Source of the DNA: Bacteroidota bacterium
GTDB taxonomy: Bacteria; Bacteroidota; Ignavibacteria; UBA10030; UBA8401
Assembly (NCBI GenBank): GCA_030824295.1
Contig: JAVBYA010000087.1
Coordinates: 1 to 15,594, forward strand
Length of the DNA stretch: 15,594 nucleotides
Direction: 5' to 3'
Position numbers and translations under genes: made by a program. The notes beneath the pieces are model-generated. The model was not told where the DNA came from. It searched no databases and was given only the letters and a program-made list of their open reading frames with translations. The first letter of the stretch is position 1. The number at the start of each line of letters is the position of its first letter. Positions 6,186 through 13,327 of the stretch are shown here, one piece after another.

Positions 6186-6214
6186 TCCGCAGCCATAAAG
6201 GCTGCGGATACTAC
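6186..6214 (-). repeat. Solitary inverted REP palindrome with GTAG foot
   Basis: TCCGCAGCC (6186-6194) pairs with GGCTGCGGA (6200-6208) around the loop ATAAA. On the minus strand it reads GTAG, TAT, then the palindrome. It shares the AGTATCCGC foot and the TTTATG loop with unit 1 of the array (5799 onward), but in opposite orientation. The stem bases differ in a compensating way. GTAG next to the hairpin is the known RAYT/REP recognition feature. Confidence 0.75.
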
Positions 6215-6287
6215 AAGGCCGCACGGTTTCACGAAAAAGCGTCTTTGTTTGCCCCTCACGTGAATTTTTGATACTTTGTGATTGTTG

Positions 6288-6315
6288 TACAATGGTCCGG
6301 CATGAACGGACCATT
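6288..6315 (+). promoter_or_regulatory. Inverted repeat overlapping a -10-like box before uvrA
   Basis: AATGGTCCG (6291-6299) and CGGACCATT (6307-6315) form a perfect 9-bp inverted repeat with a 7-nt centre. TACAAT at 6288-6293 resembles a -10 box and overlaps the left arm; no good -35 is seen at 17 nt. The repeat would straddle the start site, so it could be an operator, or a 5' hairpin ahead of uvrA (start 6339). It does not match the E. coli LexA box. Confidence 0.4.
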
Positions 6316-6338
6316 TCTCTTTCGACTGCGCTCATCCT

Positions 6339-9161
6339 ATGGCCAAGACCCGAACCGTCCCGAAACCGAATCTGCATTCCACCCGCGCTCCTCTGGTCAT
6401 CAAAGGGGCCAGAGTACACAATCTTAAGAACATCTCCATCGAGATCCCGCGCAATAAACTGGTCGTGATCACCGGCGTGAGCGGTTCCGGAAAATCCTCC
6501 CTGGCGTTCGATACCATCTATGCCGAAGGACAGCGGCGCTATGTCGAGTCCCTCTCTGCCTACGCGCGACAGTTCCTGGAGCGGATGGACAAACCAGATG
6601 TGGATGTCATCCAGGGGATGTCGCCGGCCATCTCTATCGAACAACGGACCAACACGCGCAATCCCCGTTCCACCGTTGCCACCACCACGGAGATCTACGA
6701 TTACCTTCGTCTGCTCTATGCCCGCATCGGCCGCACGATCTGTCCGAAATGCGGCAGGGAGATCACGAAGGATTCCGTGCAGACCGTTGTCGACCGGCTG
6801 CAGACATTCGCGGAAGGGTCGAAATTTTATGTGATGTTCCCAATGCACGACCATGAAGGGAAGAGCGTGGCGCAGGAACTCGAGACGCTGAAAAAACGCG
6901 GCTTCTTCCGTCTTGTGGTGAACGGCGCAATCGTGGACCTGAACGAACAGAAGGTCACGGCGAGATCGAAGAAAGGACTCTTCGTCCTTGTCGACCGGTA
7001 CATCCTCCGCAAAGAGGAGATCCAAAGTCAGAACCGTCTTGCCGATTCCATTCAGACAGCATTCATGGAAGGGGAAGGATACGCCTCCGTACAGAACCTG
7101 GAGACGAATGAGGTTGTTCCGTTCAGTCAGCATTTTGAATGTCCGGTGGACAGCATCCGCTTCGAAGAACCGGAGCCGCATTTCTTCGCGTTCAATTCCC
7201 CCATCGGCGCCTGTCCCAAATGTCAGGGATTCGGCCGCTCCGTCGGCATCGATATGGACCTGGTCATCCCGGACCATGAGAAGACGCTGAAAGAAGGGGC
7301 GGTGATGCCGTGGACCACGCCGAAGTTCCAGGAGAATCTGCGGGACCTTGCGCGTATCGCGTACGATGCCGGAGTGCCGATGAATGTGCCGTTCCGTAAA
7401 CTGAGTGAGCAGCAGCTTGCCATTGTGATGAACGGATACGGCAAGGAGTTCGATGGTATCAACGGTTTCTTCAAAATGGTGGAACGGAAAGCATACAAGA
7501 TCCAATACCGTGTGTTGCTGAGCAAATACCGCGGGTATACGGTGTGCGATGAATGCCGCGGCAGCCGTCTCCGGAAGGAAGCGCTGAATGTAACGGTCGG
7601 CGGCAGACCCATCGGCGAGGTCGTCGCAATGAACATCGAGCGGGCAGAGGAATTCTTCCGCGGACTGGTGTTGACGGAAACAGAGAAGAGCATCGGGAAG
7701 CGCATCCTGGAAGAGATCCGGAAACGTCTCCGGTACCTCGTAGATGTCGGCGTAGGCTATCTGACCCTCGACCGTCTGTCCAACTCGCTCTCCGGAGGGG
7801 AATCGCAGCGCATCAATCTCGCCACCTCCATCGGTTCGTCCCTTGTCGGTTCCATCTATGTGCTCGATGAACCGAGCATCGGTCTCCATCCGCTGGACAA
7901 TGACCGACTCATCGCCATCCTGCAGCGGCTCCGCGATGTCGGCAATACTGTTCTGGTGGTGGAGCATGATGCGGATATGATGCGTGCGGCGGATCAGCTG
8001 ATCGATATCGGACCGAAGGCGGGTGAGCGCGGCGGGGAGATCATCTTCCAGGGGACGGCGGAAGAATCGATGAGCGACCCGCGTTCGCTGACCGGGAAAT
8101 ATCTTTCCGGCGAACTGAGCATCCCCGTACCGAAGAGCAGAAGGAAGCGGACGAAGGATTCCATCAAAGTCCTGAACGCCTTCCACCATAACCTTCGGAA
8201 CATCGATGTAGAGATTCCGCTGAAGCAGTTCGTCTGCGTCACCGGTGTCAGCGGCTCCGGGAAAAGCACGCTCGTGCACGATATCATCGGTGAGGGAGTG
8301 AAGAAGCGGCTGAACGGTCATATCGGCCGGCTGAGCGGCGTCCACGACATCAAGGATTGGGACCGTGTGCAGCATCTGGAATTGGTCGACCAGTCACCTA
8401 TCGGACGTTCCCCCCGTTCCAACCCGGTCACGTATATCGGGGTGTTCGACGGCATCCGTGAACTGCTGGCCAAGACCACGGCGGCGAAGCTGCGCGGTTA
8501 TCAGCCCGGTTTCTTCTCCTTTAACGTCCCCGGCGGGCGGTGCGACATCTGCGAAGGGGACGGACTGCAGAAAGTGGAGATGCAGTTCATGGCGGACCTC
8601 TACCTGACCTGTGAGTCGTGCAACGGCAAGCGGTACAAGAAAGAAGCACTCGAGGTCCGCTGGAACGGCAAAAACGTCGATGACATCCTTGCCATGACGG
8701 TGGAGGAAGCGATCGAGTTCTTCGGAGCATCACCGGAAGGGAAGAAAGTGATGCAGAAACTCCGTGTGCTGGATGATGTCGGGCTCGGATATCTGCGGCT
8801 TGGTCAGGCGGCAACGACGCTGTCCGGCGGAGAAGCGCAGCGTATCAAACTTGCCACGCATCTTGTTGAACAAAAGGAAGGGCACACGCTCTTCATCTTC
8901 GATGAACCGACGACCGGACTTCACTTTGACGATATCAACAAATTACTGACGTGCTTTACAGCATTACTGGATGCCGGGAACTCCCTGCTGGTGATCGAAC
9001 ATAATCTGGATGTCATCAAATGCGCGGACCACGTCATCGATATGGGGCCCGGCGGAGGTGAGAACGGCGGTCAGGTGATCGCAGCCGGAACCCCTGAAGA
9101 ATTGATGAAAATTCCACAATCCTACACAGGATCATTCCTGAAAAAGTACATATCCAAATAA
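6339..9161 (+). CDS. uvrA: Excinuclease ABC subunit A (UvrA)
   Basis: This 940-residue damage-recognition ATPase of nucleotide excision repair works as a dimer with UvrB in the cytoplasm. Both ABC modules are complete. Walker A GVSGSGKS occurs near 46-53 and 636-643, signature LSGGE at 484-488 and 828-832, and Walker B IYVLDEP near 506-512 and LFIFDEP at 851-857. The C-terminal zinc finger is intact (C735, C738, C758, C761). The first zinc finger is incomplete: C268-P-V-D271 replaces CxxC while C292/C295 remain. Other CxxC pairs occur at ICPKC and VCDEC. An in-frame TGA at 6302 and no earlier ATG fix the start at 6339; no Shine-Dalgarno is visible. It stands alone between the palindrome array and a tRNA and is probably its own transcription unit. 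Confidence 0.97.
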   Translation: MAKTRTVPKPNLHSTRAPLVIKGARVHNLKNISIEIPRNKLVVITGVSGSGKSSLAFDTIYAEGQRRYVESLSAYARQFLERMDKPDVDVIQGMSPAISIEQRTNTRNPRSTVATTTEIYDYLRLLYARIGRTICPKCGREITKDSVQTVVDRLQTFAEGSKFYVMFPMHDHEGKSVAQELETLKKRGFFRLVVNGAIVDLNEQKVTARSKKGLFVLVDRYILRKEEIQSQNRLADSIQTAFMEGEGYASVQNLETNEVVPFSQHFECPVDSIRFEEPEPHFFAFNSPIGACPKCQGFGRSVGIDMDLVIPDHEKTLKEGAVMPWTTPKFQENLRDLARIAYDAGVPMNVPFRKLSEQQLAIVMNGYGKEFDGINGFFKMVERKAYKIQYRVLLSKYRGYTVCDECRGSRLRKEALNVTVGGRPIGEVVAMNIERAEEFFRGLVLTETEKSIGKRILEEIRKRLRYLVDVGVGYLTLDRLSNSLSGGESQRINLATSIGSSLVGSIYVLDEPSIGLHPLDNDRLIAILQRLRDVGNTVLVVEHDADMMRAADQLIDIGPKAGERGGEIIFQGTAEESMSDPRSLTGKYLSGELSIPVPKSRRKRTKDSIKVLNAFHHNLRNIDVEIPLKQFVCVTGVSGSGKSTLVHDIIGEGVKKRLNGHIGRLSGVHDIKDWDRVQHLELVDQSPIGRSPRSNPVTYIGVFDGIRELLAKTTAAKLRGYQPGFFSFNVPGGRCDICEGDGLQKVEMQFMADLYLTCESCNGKRYKKEALEVRWNGKNVDDILAMTVEEAIEFFGASPEGKKVMQKLRVLDDVGLGYLRLGQAATTLSGGEAQRIKLATHLVEQKEGHTLFIFDEPTTGLHFDDINKLLTCFTALLDAGNSLLVIEHNLDVIKCADHVIDMGPGGGENGGQVIAAGTPEELMKIPQSYTGSFLKKYISK

Positions 9162-9219
9162 CCTGCTCTCTATATTATACCATCCGAACCTATGAATTGG
9201 GTTTTGGCAGGAAAAGATA

Positions 9220-9255
9220 ATGTGACACAGGTTACCCTCCCCGATGGTGTCACAT
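9220..9255. promoter_or_regulatory. 9-bp inverted repeat (ATGTGACAC) upstream of the tRNA promoter
   Basis: ATGTGACAC (9220-9228) is mirrored by GTGTCACAT (9247-9255) across 18 nt. A third copy of TGTGACAC at 9264-9271 overlaps the -35 box of the tRNA promoter. The inverted pair might end uvrA transcription, but only a weak T-rich stretch follows. It might instead be an operator. Function unproven. Confidence 0.4.
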
Positions 9256-9262
9256 ACTTTCC

Positions 9263-9291
9263 TTGTGACACTTCTGTAAATTTCCTATATT
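9263..9291 (+). promoter_or_regulatory. Promoter for the tRNA gene
   Basis: TTGTGA (9263-9268) and TATATT (9286-9291) are 17 nt apart. This gives a predicted start near 9298 and a leader of about 18 nt before the tRNA. The spacing and both hexamers are good for a sigma-70-type promoter. Confidence 0.55.
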
Positions 9292-9315
9292 CAATAGATT
9301 ACAGAGATTTCCCAC

Positions 9316-9389
9316 GGGCCCTTAGCTCAGTCGGTTAGAGCAGCTGACTCATAATCAGCGGGTCGCTGGTTCAAGTCCGGCAGGGCCCA
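9316..9389 (+). tRNA. tRNA with anticodon CAT, most like tRNA-Ile2 (lysidine-modified)
   Basis: The 74-nt cloverleaf is complete. The acceptor GGGCCCT (9316-9322) pairs fully with AGGGCCC (9382-9388), with discriminator A at 9389. The D-arm contains AGCTCAGTCGGTTAGAGC. The anticodon stem GCTGA/TCAGC encloses the loop CTCATAA, so the anticodon is CAT. The T-arm has GGTTCAAGTCC, with one G-T pair in its stem. The body (CCTTAGCTCAG, GGTCGCTGGTTCAAGTCC) closely resembles E. coli tRNA-Ile with CAT, whose C34 becomes lysidine through TilS. Elongator tRNA-Met is the alternative. CCA is not encoded. Confidence 0.93.
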
Positions 9390-9585
9390 CTGCGTTACTA
9401 TATCCGTTACCGCGCCTCATTCCCCGATGTCGGGACGAATGTCCGCGGCATTTCCTGACCGCTGCGAAAGCGGTGCAGGATGTGCATGCGCTGCGGTATC
9501 CGCCCGGCCTTACGGTCCATTCAGGCTGTGCAGACGACGGTCGCAGGCAGATTTCCTTTTCAATCGGCAAGAGAATCATCCATCA

Positions 9586-10887
9586 ATGAAAAATACTTTC
9601 ATCCAAAAGCTCAACGATAAGCAGGCGGTCATCGGCGTGGTCGGACTGGGTTATGTCGGACTCCCGCTGAATCTCTGCTTCATTGAAAAGGGATTCCGCT
9701 CCGTCGGATTCGATATCGACGGTAACAAAGTGACCGCGCTGAATGCAGGTCGGTCCTACATCAAACATATCTCCGCCGAACGCATCAGCAGCGCCGTGAA
9801 GAGCGGACTGTTCGATGCCACGACCGATTTTTCCCGTCTCAAGGAATGCGATGCGATCCTGATCGCTGTGCCCACCCCTCTGAACAAGAACCGTGAACCG
9901 GAGATGGAGTACATCGTCAAGACCAGCGAAGCGATCTACCCGCATCTGCGGAAGGGTCAGCTTGTCGTGCTCGAGTCGACCACCTATCCCGGGACCACGG
10001 TGGAGCTGATGGTGCCGATCCTGGAGAAGAGCGGATTGAAACTGGATAAGGATTTTTATGTGGCATTCTCGCCGGAGCGCGAGGATCCGAACAATCCGCA
10101 ATACACCACCGAGACGATCCCGAAAGTGGTCGGCTCCACCTCTCCCGATGGACTCGAGATCGCGGACAAAGTGTACAGCCAGATCGTTGTCAAAACGGTC
10201 CCGGTCTCTTCCACACAGGTGGCGGAAGCGACCAAACTGATGGAGAATATCTTCCGCTCGGTGAACATCGCGCTGGTGAATGAACTGAAGGTCACCTTCA
10301 TGAAGATGGGTATCGACATCTGGGAAGTGATCGAAGCGGCGAAGACGAAACCGTTCGGATACATGCCGTTCTATCCTGGACCGGGACTCGGCGGACACTG
10401 CATCCCGATCGATCCGTTCTATCTCACATGGAAAGCACGCGAGTTCGGCGTGAACACACGGTTCATCGAACTGGCAGGGGAGATCAACACCTCCATGCCG
10501 GATTTCGTCGTGCAGCGTGCGATGGAAGTGCTGAACGAATTCGGCAAGGCACTCAAAGGTTCGCGTGTGCTGATTCTTGGATTGGCGTACAAAGCGAATG
10601 TCGATGACGACCGGGAATCTCCGAGCTATGTGCTCATGGAGAAGCTGGAGGAAAAAGGAGCGACGGTGGAGTACAACGATCCGTTCGTACCGGTCATCCG
10701 TCCGACCAGGGAGCATGCACAGTACGTCGGGAAGAAAAGCGCCGCGGTCTCTGCAGAATATGACCTGATCCTGATCTCGACCGCTCACGACGAATATAAG
10801 AAACTCGATCTGACCACATTAAATGTTCCCATTCTGGATACGCGAAATCTGGTCCGCAAGAAGCACCCGCTCGTTTTCAAAGCATAA
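9586..10887 (+). CDS. UDP-N-acetylhexosamine 6-dehydrogenase (WbpA-type nucleotide sugar dehydrogenase)
   Basis: This 433-residue NAD-dependent enzyme performs a two-step oxidation of a UDP-sugar C6 alcohol to the carboxylate. The Rossmann motif GLGYVG is at 20-25, the middle-domain PTPLNKNREPEME at 96-108, STTYPGTT at 131-138 and FSPERED at 161-167. The catalytic cysteine C272 is in LGGHCIPIDP. The PTPLN, SPERE and GHCIPIDP wording is that of the WbpA/WbpO/WecC/TviB group acting on UDP-GlcNAc or UDP-ManNAc, not of UDP-glucose dehydrogenase; which substrate is used cannot be read here. The frame extends upstream to an ATG at 9427, but that stretch is unlike the family, so ATG 9586 (MKNTFIQKL) is chosen. 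First gene of the polysaccharide block, 20 bp before gmd. Confidence 0.9.
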   Translation: MKNTFIQKLNDKQAVIGVVGLGYVGLPLNLCFIEKGFRSVGFDIDGNKVTALNAGRSYIKHISAERISSAVKSGLFDATTDFSRLKECDAILIAVPTPLNKNREPEMEYIVKTSEAIYPHLRKGQLVVLESTTYPGTTVELMVPILEKSGLKLDKDFYVAFSPEREDPNNPQYTTETIPKVVGSTSPDGLEIADKVYSQIVVKTVPVSSTQVAEATKLMENIFRSVNIALVNELKVTFMKMGIDIWEVIEAAKTKPFGYMPFYPGPGLGGHCIPIDPFYLTWKAREFGVNTRFIELAGEINTSMPDFVVQRAMEVLNEFGKALKGSRVLILGLAYKANVDDDRESPSYVLMEKLEEKGATVEYNDPFVPVIRPTREHAQYVGKKSAAVSAEYDLILISTAHDEYKKLDLTTLNVPILDTRNLVRKKHPLVFKA

Positions 10888-10907
10888 AAGGACCGACGAT
10901 AGGAACT

Positions 10908-11948
10908 ATGAGCAAAAAAGCACTCATCACAGGCATCACCGGACAGGACGGTTCGTATCTTGCAGAACTGCTCCTGGAGAAGGGGTATGAAGTGCACGGC
11001 GTTATCCGCCGGAGCAGTTCGTTCAACACCGGACGTATCGACCATCTGTACAACGACCCGAAATATGCCGGATCGAAATTCTTCCTGCATTACGGCGATG
11101 TGACCGATACGAGCAACATCAACCGGCTGCTGGAGAAGATCGAGCCGCAGGAAGTGTACAACCTGGCAGCGCAAAGCCATGTGAAAGTATCGTTCGAAGT
11201 TCCGGAGTATACGGCAGAGGTCGATGCTGTCGGCACGCTCCGGTTCCTGGATGCGATCCGCGAGACCGGCATCAAGACGAAGTTCTATCAGGCCTCCACC
11301 AGCGAGCTGTACGGCAAGGTGCAGGAGATACCGCAGTCGGAGAAGACGCCGTTCTATCCCCGCAGTCCGTACGGTGTTGCGAAGCTGTACGGGTTCTGGA
11401 TCATCGTGAACTACCGCGAAGCATACGACCTGTTCGCGTGCAACGGCATCCTGTTCAATCACGAGTCGCCGCGGCGCGGAGAGACATTCGTGACGCGCAA
11501 GATCACGATGGCCGCAGCGAAGATCACGCTGGGCCTGCAGGACCGGCTGACGCTGGGGAATCTGAACTCGAAGCGGGACTGGGGCTACGCGCCGGAATAT
11601 GTGGAAGGGATGTGGCGGATGCTGCAGCAGGAGAAGCCGGAGGATTTCGTGCTGGCGACCGGCGAAACGCATGAGGTGCGCAAGTTCGTTGAGGCGGCAT
11701 TCAGTGAACTGGGAACGCAGCTGCGGTGGGAGGGATCGGGAGAGAACGAGAAGGGGATCGACGTGAAGACCGGGAAGGTGCTGGTGGAGGTGGACCCGAA
11801 ATATTACCGTCCGACGGAAGTGGACCTTCTGATCGGCGATGCGACCAAAGCGAAGCAGAAGCTCGGCTGGGAAGCGACAACGAAATTCGCGGACCTGGCG
11901 CGGCTGATGGCGAAAGCAGACTTTGAACTGGTACAGAAGAAACGTTGA
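10908..11948 (+). CDS. gmd: GDP-mannose 4,6-dehydratase
   Basis: This 346-residue short-chain dehydrogenase/reductase converts GDP-D-mannose to GDP-4-keto-6-deoxy-D-mannose, the precursor of L-fucose, D-rhamnose and perosamine-type sugars. The nucleotide-binding GITGQDG is at 9-15, the family-typical RRSSSFNTGRIDHLY at 34-48 and NLAAQSHV at 85-92. The catalytic set STSE is at 130-133, with Y155 and K159 in SPYGVAK. NHESPRRGETFVTRKIT at 184-200 is diagnostic for Gmd. Length is normal. AGGA lies just upstream of ATG 10908. No fucose synthase or other 4-keto reductase is seen in the window, so the final sugar is unknown. It lies in the sugar-nucleotide cluster, 20 bp after the dehydrogenase and 32 bp before ugd. 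Confidence 0.96.
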   Translation: MSKKALITGITGQDGSYLAELLLEKGYEVHGVIRRSSSFNTGRIDHLYNDPKYAGSKFFLHYGDVTDTSNINRLLEKIEPQEVYNLAAQSHVKVSFEVPEYTAEVDAVGTLRFLDAIRETGIKTKFYQASTSELYGKVQEIPQSEKTPFYPRSPYGVAKLYGFWIIVNYREAYDLFACNGILFNHESPRRGETFVTRKITMAAAKITLGLQDRLTLGNLNSKRDWGYAPEYVEGMWRMLQQEKPEDFVLATGETHEVRKFVEAAFSELGTQLRWEGSGENEKGIDVKTGKVLVEVDPKYYRPTEVDLLIGDATKAKQKLGWEATTKFADLARLMAKADFELVQKKR

Positions 11949-11980
11949 AGTGTCATAGATGTTGAAAGGTGTATGATTCG

Positions 11981-13327
11981 ATGAACATTGCCATTATTGG
12001 AACGGGATATGTCGGACTGGTCACCGGGACCTGTTTTGCCGAGACAGGGAACCATGTGATCTGTGTCGACAACAATCCTGCAAAACTCTCCAAACTGCTC
12101 CGCCGTGAGATACCGATCTATGAACCGGGACTGGACCTTCTCTTTCAGCGGAACATCCAGCAGCAGCGACTCACCTTTACGGACGATCTCCGTGCGGCCG
12201 CGCTTGCATCGGAGTACATCTTCCTCTGTCTGCCGACACCGCAGGGCGAGGATGGTTCGGCGGACCTGAAATACATCCTTGGAGTGGCCGATACGCTCGG
12301 CAGTATCCTGAAAAGCGCGGGCACCGGTGCGGGAAAGAAACTGATCGTCAATAAAAGCACCGTCCCCGTCGGCACGGCGAAGCTCGTCTCCGATGCCGTT
12401 GCGCGCCACGGGGTGACGGAGTTCGAGGTCGTGTCGAATCCGGAATTCCTCCGGGAAGGATTCGCCGTGGAGGACTTCATGAAGCCGGACCGCATCGTCA
12501 TCGGTACGTCCTCCGCGTATGCGGCCGAACGGATGAAGGCGCTGTATGAACCGTTCGTGCGTCAGGGGAACCCGATCATCGAGATGGACTGTGCAAGTTC
12601 GGAAGTGACGAAGTATGCCGCCAACTCCTATCTTGCCATGCGCATCACCTTCATGAATGAACTGGCGAACTTCTGCGAATCGGTCGGTGCGGATGTGGAT
12701 ATGATCCGCAAAGGAATGGGGACGGATTCACGCATCGGAAAACGGTTCCTCTTCCCGGGCATCGGCTACGGCGGTTCCTGTTTTCCGAAGGATGTGAATG
12801 CTCTCATCAAGAGTTCGATGGATGCCGGTGCAGAGATGCGCATCCTCACAGTGGTGGACGACGTGAACCGGAAACAGAAGGAAGTGCTCGTGCAGAAGGT
12901 GCTCCGGCAGTTCGGCGGAGCAGTGCGGGGGAAACATTTCGCCGTATGGGGTCTTGCATTCAAACCGAATACGGACGATATGCGCGAAGCACCGTCCATC
13001 GTGATCATTAAATCGCTGCTGGAACTCGGCGCGACCATCGCCGCGTACGATCCTGCCGCTGCAGAGACCGCGAAGTTCGAGTTCGGTGATTCCATCCGGT
13101 ACGCCTCTTCCGAGTTCGATGCACTGAAGGATGCGGACGCACTGCTCGTGCTCACGGAATGGAACGAGTTCCGCACTCCGGACATTTCTGCCGTCCTTGC
13201 CGCCTTGAAGAACCCGTACATCTTCGACGGCCGGAACATCTATGATCCCGTGAAGATGCGGGAACTGGGATTCATCTATCACGGTATCGGCCGGGGCAAG
13301 GCCTCTGCCGGAGAGGAGAACGGTTGA
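11981..13327 (+). CDS. ugd: UDP-glucose 6-dehydrogenase
   Basis: The 448-residue enzyme oxidises UDP-glucose to UDP-glucuronate with two NAD+. GTGYVG is at 7-12, IPIYEPGLD at 44-52, PTPQGEDGSADL at 85-96, NKSTVPVGT at 124-132 and NPEFLREG at 153-160. The catalytic cysteine is C267 in GYGGSCFPKD. WGLAFKPNTDDMREAPS at 323-339 is also typical. An in-frame GTG at 11969 would add four residues, but that GTG is part of AAAGGTG, a ribosome site 9 nt before ATG 11981, so the ATG is preferred. Its stop codon overlaps the start of the next gene (TGATG), which suggests translational coupling: the product UDP-GlcA is the substrate of the downstream decarboxylase. Confidence 0.95.
   Translation: MNIAIIGTGYVGLVTGTCFAETGNHVICVDNNPAKLSKLLRREIPIYEPGLDLLFQRNIQQQRLTFTDDLRAAALASEYIFLCLPTPQGEDGSADLKYILGVADTLGSILKSAGTGAGKKLIVNKSTVPVGTAKLVSDAVARHGVTEFEVVSNPEFLREGFAVEDFMKPDRIVIGTSSAYAAERMKALYEPFVRQGNPIIEMDCASSEVTKYAANSYLAMRITFMNELANFCESVGADVDMIRKGMGTDSRIGKRFLFPGIGYGGSCFPKDVNALIKSSMDAGAEMRILTVVDDVNRKQKEVLVQKVLRQFGGAVRGKHFAVWGLAFKPNTDDMREAPSIVIIKSLLELGATIAAYDPAAAETAKFEFGDSIRYASSEFDALKDADALLVLTEWNEFRTPDISAVLAALKNPYIFDGRNIYDPVKMRELGFIYHGIGRGKASAGEENG

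Noticed and set aside
5796..6198. Open frames on both strands across the 39-bp array encoding 13-residue peptide repeats
   Set aside because: The unit is 39 bp, a multiple of three, so any stop-free unit opens a frame through the array. The peptides (for example NGRNIRGHKAREG) have no family likeness, and the DNA palindromes explain the conservation.
6165..8375. 736-codon minus-strand open frame opposite uvrA
   Set aside because: It is antisense to the highly conserved uvrA coding sequence. Its product is His/Asp-rich and unlike any family, which is typical of shadow frames in high-GC third-position codons.
9220..9255. CRP-type operator (TGTGA-N6-TCACA)
   Set aside because: The two half-sites are about 24 nt apart instead of 6, so the site cannot be a CRP box.
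9355..9579. Minus-strand open frame ending in GPAGLEPATR
   Set aside because: Its end is the antisense of the tRNA T-arm and acceptor stem, a well-known source of spurious proteins.
9427..9585. N-terminal extension of the WbpA-type dehydrogenase from ATG 9427
   Set aside because: The added 53 residues are Cys/Arg-rich and unlike the family, whose proteins begin shortly before the Rossmann strand. ATG 9586 fits.
9583..10788. 401-codon minus-strand frame opposite the nucleotide sugar dehydrogenase
   Set aside because: It is a shadow of a clearly conserved plus-strand gene.
11969..11980. GTG start four codons upstream of ugd
   Set aside because: That GTG is part of AAAGGTG, the likely ribosome-binding site for ATG 11981, and MNIAIIGTGYVG is the usual N-terminus.
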